NCBI GenBank assembly: GCA_012799845.1
Contig: JAAZKL010000299.1
Span: 1-5,778, forward strand
Direction of reading: 5' to 3'
DNA: 5,778 nt
Origin: Clostridiaceae bacterium
GTDB lineage: Bacteria; Bacillota; Clostridia; Acetivibrionales; DTU013
The position numbers and the translations under genes were made by a program. Positions 1 through 4,643 of this stretch are shown in pieces. Every line of letters begins with the position of its first letter. Position 1 is the stretch's first letter. Below the pieces are notes generated by a model, which made no database searches, was not told the DNA's origin, and was given only the letters and a program-made list of their open reading frames with translations.

Positions 1-288
1 AGCCCTGTAACCGACACCATTGATCTCAAGTGCCTTCTCAAAACCCTTCGTGACACCTTCCACCATGTTGTTTATAAGTGTCCTTGTCAATCCATGGAGG
101 GACTTGTGGATCTTTTCATCCGAAGGCCTTGACACGATGATCTGTGTCCCTTCTTTCGTAATGATCATATCCCTGTGCAGTTCCCTGGTCAAAGTTCCCT
201 TAGGACCCTTTACCGTAACGATGTTGTCTTTGATATCTACATTCACACCTGCCGGTATGTCGACAGGTTTCTTTCCTATCCTTGACAT
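1..288 (-). CDS. rplF: 50S ribosomal protein L6 (partial, 3' end outside the window)
   Basis: L6 binds 23S rRNA in the 50S subunit near the factor-binding (sarcin-ricin) region. The first 96 residues are visible. They open with MSRIGKKPVDIPAG, the usual L6 N-terminus, continue with VDIKDNIVTVKGPKG, and end with NGVGYRA, the conserved segment closing the first of the two L6 domains. L6 proteins are about 180 residues, so roughly the second half lies beyond the left edge. The ATG at 288-286 is preceded by an AGGAGGTG ribosome binding site at 294-301, so the start is secure. It follows rpsH after an unusually long 128-nt spacer; the order S8-L6 is that of the spc operon. The frame is intact to the window edge. 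Confidence 0.97.
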   Translation of the reverse strand, partial: MSRIGKKPVDIPAGVNVDIKDNIVTVKGPKGTLTRELHRDMIITKEGTQIIVSRPSDEKIHKSLHGLTRTLINNMVEGVTKGFEKALEINGVGYRA

Positions 289-322
289 CAAAGCACCTCC
301 TGTTCTTGAGATTATGAGCTCT

Positions 323-343
323 CTCCGGCAATGCCCGCAGGAG
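323..343 (-). promoter_or_regulatory. Weak inverted repeat upstream of the rplF ribosome binding site
   Basis: CTCC at 323-326 pairs with GGAG at 340-343. After one mismatch, 328-329 pairs with 337-338 and 327 faces 339. It lies about 22 nt upstream of the rplF ribosome binding site. The stem is short and interrupted, so it is reported only as a possible element of the long spacer. Confidence 0.2.
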
Positions 344-361
344 CCCTTTTCAGATATTCAG

Positions 362-398
362 TGCGAACCATTCCATATGTGTATACTGTCGATTCGCA
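362..398 (-). promoter_or_regulatory. Inverted repeat / possible mRNA hairpin before rplF
   Basis: On the plus strand TGCGAACC (362-369) faces GATTCGCA (391-398). In the transcript this pairs as 8 bp, including one G-U wobble, around a 21-nt loop. The stem lies inside the unusually long rpsH-rplF spacer. It lacks a U-tract, so it is not a standard terminator. It could be a processing or protein-binding site, or chance. Confidence 0.35.
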
Positions 399-416
399 GA
401 TACATTGTAAATCAAA

Positions 417-815
417 CTACCATATAAAAGCAAGCACTTCTCCGCCTACGCCTTCGGTTCTTGCCTTCTTGTCCGTCATGACTCCCCTTGATGTGGAAAT
501 AACTGCGACGCCAAGCCCGCCGAGGACTTTCGGCAGTTCGTCCTTGTTTGCATAGACCCTGAGTCCGGGCTTGCTTATCCTCTTGATGCCGGAAATAACG
601 CTCTGCTTGTTGCCGGTATATTTGAGGAATACACGGATAATACCCTGCTTGCCGTCTTCTATGAATTCAACATCTTTGACATAACCTTCATCCTTCAGTA
701 TGCGCGCTATGTCTTTCTTTATATTGGATGCCGGAATGTCGACCGATTCGTGTTTTGCCGAGCTTGCATTCCTGATCCTTGTCAGCATGTCGGCAATAGC
801 ATCTGTGATCTGCAT
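417..815 (-). CDS. rpsH: 30S ribosomal protein S8
   Basis: S8 is a primary 16S rRNA-binding protein that organises the central domain of the 30S subunit; in Escherichia coli it also represses its own operon by binding spc mRNA. The 132-residue product has the usual family length. It begins MQITDAIADMLTRIRNA and carries the C-terminal family signature STSRGVMTDKKAR at about residues 107-119. The ATG at 815-813 has a GGAGG ribosome binding site (824-828) 8 nt upstream. It lies 25 nt after rpsN and is followed by the long spacer before rplF. The frame is complete and ends in TAG. Whether it regulates this operon cannot be told from the protein alone. Confidence 0.98.
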   Translation of the reverse strand: MQITDAIADMLTRIRNASSAKHESVDIPASNIKKDIARILKDEGYVKDVEFIEDGKQGIIRVFLKYTGNKQSVISGIKRISKPGLRVYANKDELPKVLGGLGVAVISTSRGVMTDKKARTEGVGGEVLAFIW

Positions 816-840
816 ATTTTCAACCTCCTCCCAAAACTGA

Positions 841-1026
841 TTACCAGCTGGCCTTCTTTACTCCCGGTATTTGCCCCTTGTACGCCAGAACCCTGAAGCA
901 CAAGCGGCAAATCCCGAATTTTCTCAAATATGCATGAGGCCTGCCACAGATCTGGCACCTGTTGTAAGCCCTGGTACTGTATTTTGGAGTCCTTTTCTGT
1001 TTTATGACCAATGATTTCTTTGCCAC
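841..1026 (-). CDS. rpsN: 30S ribosomal protein S14, type Z (zinc-binding)
   Basis: S14 helps assemble the head of the 30S subunit near S3, S10 and S19. This is the short form: 61 residues instead of about 100. Four cysteines form a zinc ribbon, C24-x2-C27 (CQIC) and C40-x2-C43 (CRLC). The motif RCQICGRPHAYLRKFGICRLCFR and the C-terminal PGVKKASW are typical of this form. The start is GTG (1026-1024), supported by AAGGAGG at 1033-1039 with 6-nt spacing; family proteins begin MAKKSL just as this one does. It lies 23 nt after rplE and 25 nt before rpsH. The zinc form sits in the main operon here, so it is probably the housekeeping S14; a zinc-free paralogue elsewhere cannot be excluded. Confidence 0.97.
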   Translation of the reverse strand: MAKKSLVIKQKRTPKYSTRAYNRCQICGRPHAYLRKFGICRLCFRVLAYKGQIPGVKKASW

Positions 1027-1032
1027 GTATAT

Positions 1033-1039
1033 CCTCCTT
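1033..1039 (-). promoter_or_regulatory. Ribosome binding site deciding the GTG start of rpsN
   Basis: AAGGAGG on the transcript strand, 6 nt before the GTG at 1026-1024. It fixes this non-ATG start, because no ATG lies nearby in frame. Confidence 0.85.
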
Positions 1040-1049
1040 CCAACACTTG

Positions 1050-1592
1050 CTACCTGCTTGCGAACGGCATTCCCAGAAGCTTCAGGAGTTCTCTTGCTTC
1101 TTCGTCCGTTTTTGCAGTTGTAACAAATACGATATCCATTCCTCTCGCTTTGTCCACCTTGTCATATTCGATCTCGGGGAATATCAGCTGATCCCTGATG
1201 CCCAGCGTGTAATTCCCTCTTCCGTCGAACGAGTTGGCAGAAACTCCCCTGAAGTCTCTGACGCGCGGCAGGGCAGCGTTGAACAGTTTGTCGACGAATT
1301 CATACATCTTTGCGCTGCGGAGCGTAACTTTGCAGCCAACGCTCATTCCCTGTCTCAGTTTGAAATTTGAGATCGATTTTTTCGCCTTGGTCACGACCGG
1401 TCTCTGCCCTGTGATGGTCATCAGGTCATTTACGGCAGCATCCATGGCCTTGGGATTTTCCTTTGCTTCGCCGACTCCCATGTTTATTACTACCTTCTCA
1501 AGTTTTGGGATCTGCATCGGGCTTTTGTATTTAAACTTCGCGGTCATTGCCGGTTTTACTTCGTTGTTGTATTTATCCTTAAGCCTTGACAT
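1050..1592 (-). CDS. rplE: 50S ribosomal protein L5
   Basis: L5 binds 5S rRNA and helps dock it into the central protuberance of the 50S subunit, where it also contacts the P-site tRNA and S13. The 180-residue protein matches the family length. It has the conserved segment LEKVVINMGVGEA (residues 31-43), TGQRPVVTKAKKSISNFKLR (about 61-80), and GRGNYTLGIRDQLIFPEI (about 124-141). The ATG at 1592-1590 has AAAGGAGG upstream with 10-nt spacing. A closer out-of-frame ATG at 1599-1597 opens only a six-codon reading frame. The gene starts 31 nt after rplX; a possible stem in that junction is listed separately. Complete, ends in TAG. Confidence 0.98.
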   Translation of the reverse strand: MSRLKDKYNNEVKPAMTAKFKYKSPMQIPKLEKVVINMGVGEAKENPKAMDAAVNDLMTITGQRPVVTKAKKSISNFKLRQGMSVGCKVTLRSAKMYEFVDKLFNAALPRVRDFRGVSANSFDGRGNYTLGIRDQLIFPEIEYDKVDKARGMDIVFVTTAKTDEEARELLKLLGMPFASR

Positions 1593-1611
1593 CAGACATT
1601 AACCTCCTTTC

Positions 1612-1643
1612 AAGAAGCATTCATTATTCGCTCTTCGCTTCTT
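1612..1643 (-). promoter_or_regulatory. Possible mRNA hairpin at the rplX-rplE junction
   Basis: AAGAAGC (1612-1618) and GCTTCTT (1637-1643) are perfect inverted complements, with one further wobble pair (1619 with 1636). The stem spans the last codons and stop of rplX and ends a few bases before the rplE ribosome binding site. In Escherichia coli the S8 repressor site on spc mRNA lies near the start of rplE. The position is therefore suggestive, but I cannot show that the S8 recognition core is present. Confidence 0.35.
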
Positions 1644-1971
1644 TTTCTGTGTCTATTATCTCGCCGCATCTCTTGCATACACGGTCTTTCTGGCCGTTTT
1701 CACGCACGATCCTGCCTATCTTGGTCGGGCTCTTGCATCTGCTGCATATAAGCATGACCTTTGAACTGCTGATCGGTGACTCCTGCTTGATAATACCGCC
1801 TTCCTGCAGTCTGCCTCTTGGTTTCCTGTGCTTTTTCGTTATATTTATACCTTCGACGATCACTGTCATGTCATCGGGGTTGACAGCCAGGACCTTGCCT
1901 TTTTTGCCTCTGTCTTTGCCTGAGAGAACATAAACAGTATCTCCGGTTTTTACATGTACTTTGTTAGCCAC
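1624..1971 (-). CDS. rplX: 50S ribosomal protein L24
   Basis: L24 is an assembly initiator that binds the 5' domain of 23S rRNA and sits beside the exit of the polypeptide tunnel. The 115-residue product starts MANKVHVKTGDTV and holds a KOW motif (about residues 5-35, with GKDRGKKGKV), then ITKKHRKPR. Two CxxC pairs, C76/C79 and C99/C102, suggest a bound zinc ion as in many Gram-positive L24 proteins. It is slightly longer than the usual 100-110 residues because of an acidic/basic tail, DTEKEAKSE. The start is GTG (1971-1969) with AGAGGAGG 9 nt upstream. It follows rplN by 21 nt. Complete, ends in TAA. Confidence 0.97.
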   Translation of the reverse strand: MANKVHVKTGDTVYVLSGKDRGKKGKVLAVNPDDMTVIVEGINITKKHRKPRGRLQEGGIIKQESPISSSKVMLICSRCKSPTKIGRIVRENGQKDRVCKRCGEIIDTEKEAKSE

Positions 1972-1980
1972 TTTGTGCCG

Positions 1981-1988
1981 CCTCCTCT
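1981..1988 (-). promoter_or_regulatory. Ribosome binding site deciding the GTG start of rplX
   Basis: AGAGGAGG on the transcript strand, 9 nt before the GTG at 1971-1969. It supports a non-ATG start giving the family-typical MANKVHVK N-terminus. Confidence 0.8.
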
Positions 1989-1992
1989 CATT

Positions 1993-2361
1993 TCAGAGTA
2001 CCTCGGGTGCGAGTGAAAGTATCTTCATGTATTCCTTATCCCTCAGTTCTCTCGCAACAGGTCCGAATATACGTGTCCCTCTCGGATTCTTGTCTTCCTT
2101 GATTATTACTGCTGCATTCTCGTCAAACTTGATATATGAACCGTCCGGTCTTCTGACACCCTTTTTGGTACGAACTATTACGCACCTGACGATCTCGCCC
2201 TTTTTCACAACTCCGCCGGGCGTTGCATTTTTGACTGAGCAAACAATAACATCCCCTATGTTGGCATATTTCCTCCTGGAGCCTCCGAGCACCTTGATAC
2301 ACATCAGTTCCTTGGCTCCGGTGTTGTCTGCTGATTTCAGCCTTGTCTGGACTTGAATCAT
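1993..2361 (-). CDS. rplN: 50S ribosomal protein L14
   Basis: L14 binds 23S rRNA at the subunit interface, next to L19, and forms an intersubunit bridge; it is also the docking site of the silencing factor RsfS in bacteria that have it. The product is 122 residues, the standard length. It starts MIQVQTRLKSADNTGAK and includes CIKVLGGSRRKYANIGD (about 21-37), VIVRTKKGVRRPDGSYIKFDENA as two joined conserved segments (about 61-83), and the ending GPVARELRDKEYMKILSLAPEVL. The ATG at 2361-2359 has AAGGAGG 7 nt upstream. It is the first gene of the classical spc set, but it follows rpsQ by only 36 nt, with no terminator or promoter visible between them. Confidence 0.98.
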   Translation of the reverse strand: MIQVQTRLKSADNTGAKELMCIKVLGGSRRKYANIGDVIVCSVKNATPGGVVKKGEIVRCVIVRTKKGVRRPDGSYIKFDENAAVIIKEDKNPRGTRIFGPVARELRDKEYMKILSLAPEVL

Positions 2362-2397
2362 GCCAGTACCTCCTTCCGTTACTTCGTAATTCCGTCA

Positions 2398-2655
2398 TCA
2401 ACGAGCCTTTTCAATGATCTCGACGAGTCTCCACCTTTTTTCCTTGCTGAGTGGACGGGTCTCCATCACCTTGACCTTGTCGCCTATGCTGCACTCGTTG
2501 TTCTCGTCATGGGCCTTCAGCTTGTAAGTCCTTTTGACGATCTTTTTGTACAAAGGATGCTTTACACTGGTTTCTATCGCAACGACGATGGTCTTATCCA
2601 TCTTGTCACTGACTACCTTGCCGATCCTGGTTTTCCTTAATCCTCTTTCAGCCAA
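2398..2655 (-). CDS. rpsQ: 30S ribosomal protein S17
   Basis: S17 is a primary 16S rRNA-binding protein of the 5' domain of the 30S subunit with an OB fold. The 85-residue product has the usual length. It starts MAERGLRKTRIGKVVSDKMDKT and carries the family signature GDKVKVMETRPLS at residues 58-70. The start codon is TTG (2655-2653). AAAGGAGG at 2664-2671 lies 8 nt upstream, and the first internal ATG (the M of DKMDKT) would remove conserved residues, so TTG is the convincing choice. The gene begins 18 nt after the rpmC stop. Complete, ends in TGA. Confidence 0.97.
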   Translation of the reverse strand: MAERGLRKTRIGKVVSDKMDKTIVVAIETSVKHPLYKKIVKRTYKLKAHDENNECSIGDKVKVMETRPLSKEKRWRLVEIIEKAR

Positions 2656-2663
2656 GCAGGATT

Positions 2664-2671
2664 CCTCCTTT
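2664..2671 (-). promoter_or_regulatory. Ribosome binding site deciding the TTG start of rpsQ
   Basis: AAAGGAGG on the transcript strand, 8 nt before the TTG at 2655-2653. It begins within the few bases after the rpmC stop codon. The surrounding bases closely resemble those before the other TTG-started gene, rplV. Confidence 0.85.
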
Positions 2672-2673
2672 CA

Positions 2674-2877
2674 TTAAGCCTGTACACCTTTTATTTCTCT
2701 TTCCCTCATCACCGTCTTGACTCGGGCTATGGATTTCTTGACATCCCTGAGCTTCATGGGGTTTTCCAGTTGGTTCGTTACAAGCTGGAAACGAAGTTTG
2801 AAAAGCTCAGACTTAAGTTCATTAAGTTCCTTCTGAAGTTCTTCCTGCGTCATATTTCTCAACTCACTGGCTTTCAT
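2674..2877 (-). CDS. rpmC: 50S ribosomal protein L29
   Basis: L29 is a small helical-hairpin protein beside the tunnel exit; with L23 it lies near the binding region of trigger factor and the signal recognition particle. From the ATG at 2877-2875 it has 67 residues, normal for the family, starting MKASELRNMTQEEL. The signature region KLRDVKKSIARVKTV lies at residues 42-56. This ATG has GGGTGG (2886-2891) 8 nt upstream. Two in-frame GTG codons at 2889 and 2886 would add three or four residues (MVKR or MKR) and have a poorer ribosome binding site, so I prefer the ATG. The gene overlaps the end of rplP by 14 nt, suggesting translational coupling. Ends in TAA. Confidence 0.95.
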   Translation of the reverse strand: MKASELRNMTQEELQKELNELKSELFKLRFQLVTNQLENPMKLRDVKKSIARVKTVMREREIKGVQA

Positions 2878-3304
2878 TCGTTTCACCACCCATTTCTTTC
2901 TCGCGGGCTATGAATTTGCACTTCACAGGGAGCTTGTGCATAGCTAGCCTCATGGCTTCTCTTGCCGTTTCCTCCGGTACTCCCGCGATCTCAAATAATA
3001 CTCTTCCGGGCTTTACAACTGCAACCCAGTATTCAGGCGAACCCTTACCGCTTCCCATACGGGTCTCGGCCGGCTTCTTCGTGACAGGCTTGTCAGGGAA
3101 TATTTTGATCCAGACCTGACCGCCTCTTTTTACAAAACGTGTCATCGCCACCCTGGCTGCTTCGATCTGGTTGCTCGTCACCCACGCGGGCTCAACAGCC
3201 TGCAGCCCATAGTCGCCATATGCCAGGAAATTGCCCCTGGTTGCGATGCCTTTCATTCTGCCTCTGTGAACTCTTCTGCGTTTGACCCTTTTCGGCATCA
3301 ACAT
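2864..3304 (-). CDS. rplP: 50S ribosomal protein L16
   Basis: L16 binds 23S rRNA near the A-site tRNA elbow and the peptidyl-transferase centre and is a late assembly protein. From the ATG at 3304-3302 it has 146 residues, the expected size, and begins MLMPKRVKRRRVHRGRMKG, the usual N-terminus. It also has the signature RMGSGKGSPEYWVA (about residues 82-95) and GRVLFEIAGV. AAGGGGG (3314-3320) lies 9 nt upstream. The ATG overlaps the rpsC TGA by one base. A GTG three bases earlier (3307) would give a GTGA overlap and one extra residue and cannot be excluded. An ATG at 3298 is too far from the ribosome binding site. The gene overlaps rpmC at its 3' end. Confidence 0.96.
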   Translation of the reverse strand: MLMPKRVKRRRVHRGRMKGIATRGNFLAYGDYGLQAVEPAWVTSNQIEAARVAMTRFVKRGGQVWIKIFPDKPVTKKPAETRMGSGKGSPEYWVAVVKPGRVLFEIAGVPEETAREAMRLAMHKLPVKCKFIAREKEMGGETNESQ

Positions 3305-3972
3305 CACTTATCGCCCCCTTCTGCATTGTTATCCTTCTTAACGGCCGGAAGCACTTCTCCTTTATATATCCATGCCTTGACTCCGAGCTTTCCGTAAGTC
3401 GTGTTTGCTTCTGCAAAACCGTAGTCTATATCAGCTCTCAGAGTCTGCAGCGGGATCGTTCCTTCGTGATAATGCTCTGTCCTTGCTATTTCAGCTCCTC
3501 CAAGCCTTCCTGAAACAGCAGTTTTTATGCCTTTTGCACCCAACTTCATGGCTCTTGACATTGCCTGCTTCATCGCTCTTCTGAAAGAAATCCTCTTCTC
3601 AAGCTGTGCGGCGATGTTTTCAGCAACCAACTGGGCATTGACCTCAGGTGTCTTTATTTCTGTAATGTTGATCAGGATGCTCCTGCCAGTGAGCTTCTCG
3701 ATCTCCTTGCGCAGTTCTTCTATGCCCTGGCCGCCTTTGCCAATGACGATGCCCGGTTTTGCAGTATGGACATTTATCTTGACCTTGTTTGCGGCCCTCT
3801 CTATTTCGATCCTTGCAACTCCTGCTACATACAGCTTTTTCTTGATATACTCTCTTATCTTGTGATATTCAACCAAATACTCGCTGAAGTTCTTGTCGTT
3901 AGCATACCATTTGGTATCCCAGTCCTTGATTATACCAATCCTCAATCCATGCGGATTTACCTTTTGGCCCAT
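3304..3972 (-). CDS. rpsC: 30S ribosomal protein S3
   Basis: S3 lies in the head of the 30S subunit at the mRNA entry channel and contributes to the ribosomal helicase activity. From the ATG at 3972 it has 222 residues and begins MGQKVNPHGLRIG, the canonical start. The KH RNA-binding domain shows the GKGG loop at residues 78-81. The basic residues R131, R132 and K135 in SFRRAMKQAM match those lining the mRNA entry tunnel in Escherichia coli S3. The C-terminal domain includes GRLGGAEIAR and the ending GEVLPAVKK plus an acidic tail. Two further in-frame starts, ATG 3975 and TTG 3978, lie just upstream. AAGGAGG at 3980-3986 is 7 nt from the chosen ATG and only 4 nt from the next. It begins 45 nt after rplV. 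Confidence 0.97.
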   Translation of the reverse strand: MGQKVNPHGLRIGIIKDWDTKWYANDKNFSEYLVEYHKIREYIKKKLYVAGVARIEIERAANKVKINVHTAKPGIVIGKGGQGIEELRKEIEKLTGRSILINITEIKTPEVNAQLVAENIAAQLEKRISFRRAMKQAMSRAMKLGAKGIKTAVSGRLGGAEIARTEHYHEGTIPLQTLRADIDYGFAEANTTYGKLGVKAWIYKGEVLPAVKKDNNAEGGDK

Positions 3973-3979
3973 CATCAAA

Positions 3980-3986
3980 CCTCCTT
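3980..3986 (-). promoter_or_regulatory. Ribosome binding site deciding the rpsC start
   Basis: AAGGAGG on the transcript strand. Its spacing is 7 nt to the ATG at 3972, 4 nt to the ATG at 3975 and 1 nt to the TTG at 3978. This favours 3972, which also gives the family N-terminus MGQKVNP. Confidence 0.75.
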
Positions 3987-4017
3987 CTTAGCGTACTCGA
4001 CTCATATTGCAGGTCCA

Positions 4018-4491
4018 TTATCTTTCCTTCAGTACTACTGTTATGTGGCTCATCCTCTTCCTTATCCTGTACGCGCTTCCCCTGGCCCTGGGCTGGATCC
4101 TCTTCAGAGTCGGGCCTTGTGCTGCATATGCTTCCGCCACGTAGAGGGCGTCTCTGTTGAGGTCGTTGTTGTTTACCGCATTGGCTTCCGCTGATTTCAA
4201 AAGCTTGATTATCAGCTCAGATGCGGCTTTCGGCGTATATCTCAGGATAGCATAAGCTTCGTCGAGGTTTTTGTTTTTAATGAGATCCAGAACTATCTTT
4301 GCTTTCCTTGCAGAGATCCTGGCATACCTGAGGATAGCTCTTCCCTCATCCTTGCCTATCCCAAGCACCTTTCTCTCCTTCTTGGTGAGCAGAGCAGGCT
4401 TCTGGAACTGTCTGCTGGTTTTATTGTACTGATCCAGTATCTGATCCTTGTTCTTCAAAAGCTCCTCTTTGGATAAAACCTTCTTTTCCAA
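4018..4491 (-). CDS. rplV: 50S ribosomal protein L22 with an N-terminal extension
   Basis: L22 binds 23S rRNA with its globular domain near the tunnel exit and sends a long beta-hairpin into the polypeptide tunnel. The 157-residue product is well above the usual 110-115. The standard domain starts near residue 50 (EGRAILRYARISARKAKIV). It contains the tunnel hairpin with L129-K130-R131, matching the MKR of Escherichia coli L22 whose deletion gives macrolide resistance, and ends RIRKRMSHITVVLKER. Residues 1 to about 46 are a highly charged extension, probably partly helical (KEELLKNKDQILDQYNK). The start is TTG (4491-4489) with AAAGGAGG 8 nt upstream and an in-frame TAA at 4515-4513, so no earlier start exists. 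A GTG at 4368 with its own AAGGAG would give a standard 116-residue protein. It follows rpsS after a 152-nt structured spacer. Confidence 0.95.
   Translation of the reverse strand: MEKKVLSKEELLKNKDQILDQYNKTSRQFQKPALLTKKERKVLGIGKDEGRAILRYARISARKAKIVLDLIKNKNLDEAYAILRYTPKAASELIIKLLKSAEANAVNNNDLNRDALYVAEAYAAQGPTLKRIQPRARGSAYRIRKRMSHITVVLKER
4375..4380 (-). promoter_or_regulatory. Possible internal ribosome binding site within rplV
   Basis: AAGGAG on the transcript strand, 6 nt before an in-frame GTG at 4368-4366 (codon 42). Initiation here would give a 116-residue L22 of normal length. It could also be chance, since these bases encode Lys-Lys-Glu-Arg codons that tend to look like a ribosome binding site. 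Confidence 0.3.
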
Positions 4492-4499
4492 CTGGAATT

Positions 4500-4507
4500 C
4501 CTCCTTT
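4500..4507 (-). promoter_or_regulatory. Ribosome binding site deciding the TTG start of rplV
   Basis: AAAGGAGG on the transcript strand, 8 nt before the TTG at 4491-4489. No ATG, GTG or other TTG lies in frame between the upstream stop (4515-4513) and this codon. It is the main evidence that the L22 extension is translated. Confidence 0.85.
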
Positions 4508-4569
4508 CGGCATTAAGCTTGTTTTGTGCACGTTTGTCGGTCTTGTGCAGCATTGCGCACGGTCTCTTG

Positions 4570-4633
4570 CGGCTTCAGATGCTTCTGCTCCGCCTCTCTC
4601 ATACACCTGCACTGCAGAAGCCGCCATCTGCCG
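4570..4633 (-). promoter_or_regulatory. Bulged long hairpin in the rpsS-rplV spacer
   Basis: Three helical segments stack: 4631-4633 with 4570-4572 (3 bp), 4626-4630 with 4576-4580 (5 bp), and 4614-4621 with 4581-4588 (8 bp, GCTTCTGC with GCAGAAGC). There is a 4-nt bulge on one side, a 3-nt bulge on the other, and a 25-nt loop. A competing perfect 8-bp pairing exists, GCGGCTTC (4617-4624 on the transcript strand) with GAAGCCGC (4569-4576), which uses some of the same bases. No U-run follows, so it is not a typical terminator. The pairing is seen directly; a regulatory role is inference. Confidence 0.5.
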
Positions 4634-4643
4634 GATATTCAGC

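Larger units (their letters stand above)
289..416 (-). other. Long rpsH-rplF spacer (128 nt) with hairpin potential
   Basis: No protein-coding gene is seen in this spacer, which is several times longer than most in the window. Read on the transcript strand it holds, in order, an 8-bp stem (362-369 with 391-398), a second, weaker stem (323-329 with 337-343) and the rplF ribosome binding site (294-301). Neither stem is followed by a U-run, so they do not look like intrinsic terminators. Any regulatory function is inference. Confidence 0.5.
4492..4643 (-). other. Long structured spacer between rpsS and rplV (152 nt)
   Basis: This is the longest non-coding gap in the window. No credible gene is seen. 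In transcript order it holds a 64-nt bulged hairpin (4570-4633), a small hairpin (4545-4560: GTGC/GCAC extended by GC/GC past a bulged A), the near-repeats TGCACAAGAC and TGCACAAAAC, and the rplV ribosome binding site. Function is unknown; a cis-acting mRNA element is one possibility. Confidence 0.5.

Noticed and set aside
340..416. Possible internal promoter before rplF (TTTACA and TATACA on the transcript strand)
   Set aside because: The two hexamers are 20 nt apart, longer than the usual 16-18, and the second matches the -10 consensus at only four positions. This is not enough to call.
20..427. Plus-strand open frame of 135 codons opposite rplF and the rpsH-rplF spacer
   Set aside because: It lies antisense to a clearly recognised L6 and the spacer, has no ribosome binding site that I can see, and shows no family resemblance. 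Similar antisense frames occur opposite nearly every gene here and are coding shadows.
1578..1599. Six-codon frame starting at the ATG just after the rplE ribosome binding site (MSDVKA)
   Set aside because: Its ATG lies only 3 nt from the GGAGG core, too close for efficient initiation. The next ATG, in the rplE frame at 10 nt, gives the conserved L5 N-terminus.
2123..2401. Second minus-strand frame of 92 codons overlapping rplN
   Set aside because: It covers the same bases as L14 in another frame, has no family features, and L14 is unambiguous.
4421..4627. A 68-codon minus-strand open frame beginning MAASAVQVYERGG in the rpsS-rplV spacer
   Set aside because: It has no ribosome binding site before its ATG, runs 71 nt into rplV in another frame, and resembles no ribosomal or other family I recognise. 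The spacer's base pairing explains it better.
4570..4633. Reading the rpsS-rplV hairpin as an intrinsic terminator
   Set aside because: There is no U-run after the stem on the transcript strand, and the downstream genes have no visible promoter of their own, so termination here would silence essential genes.
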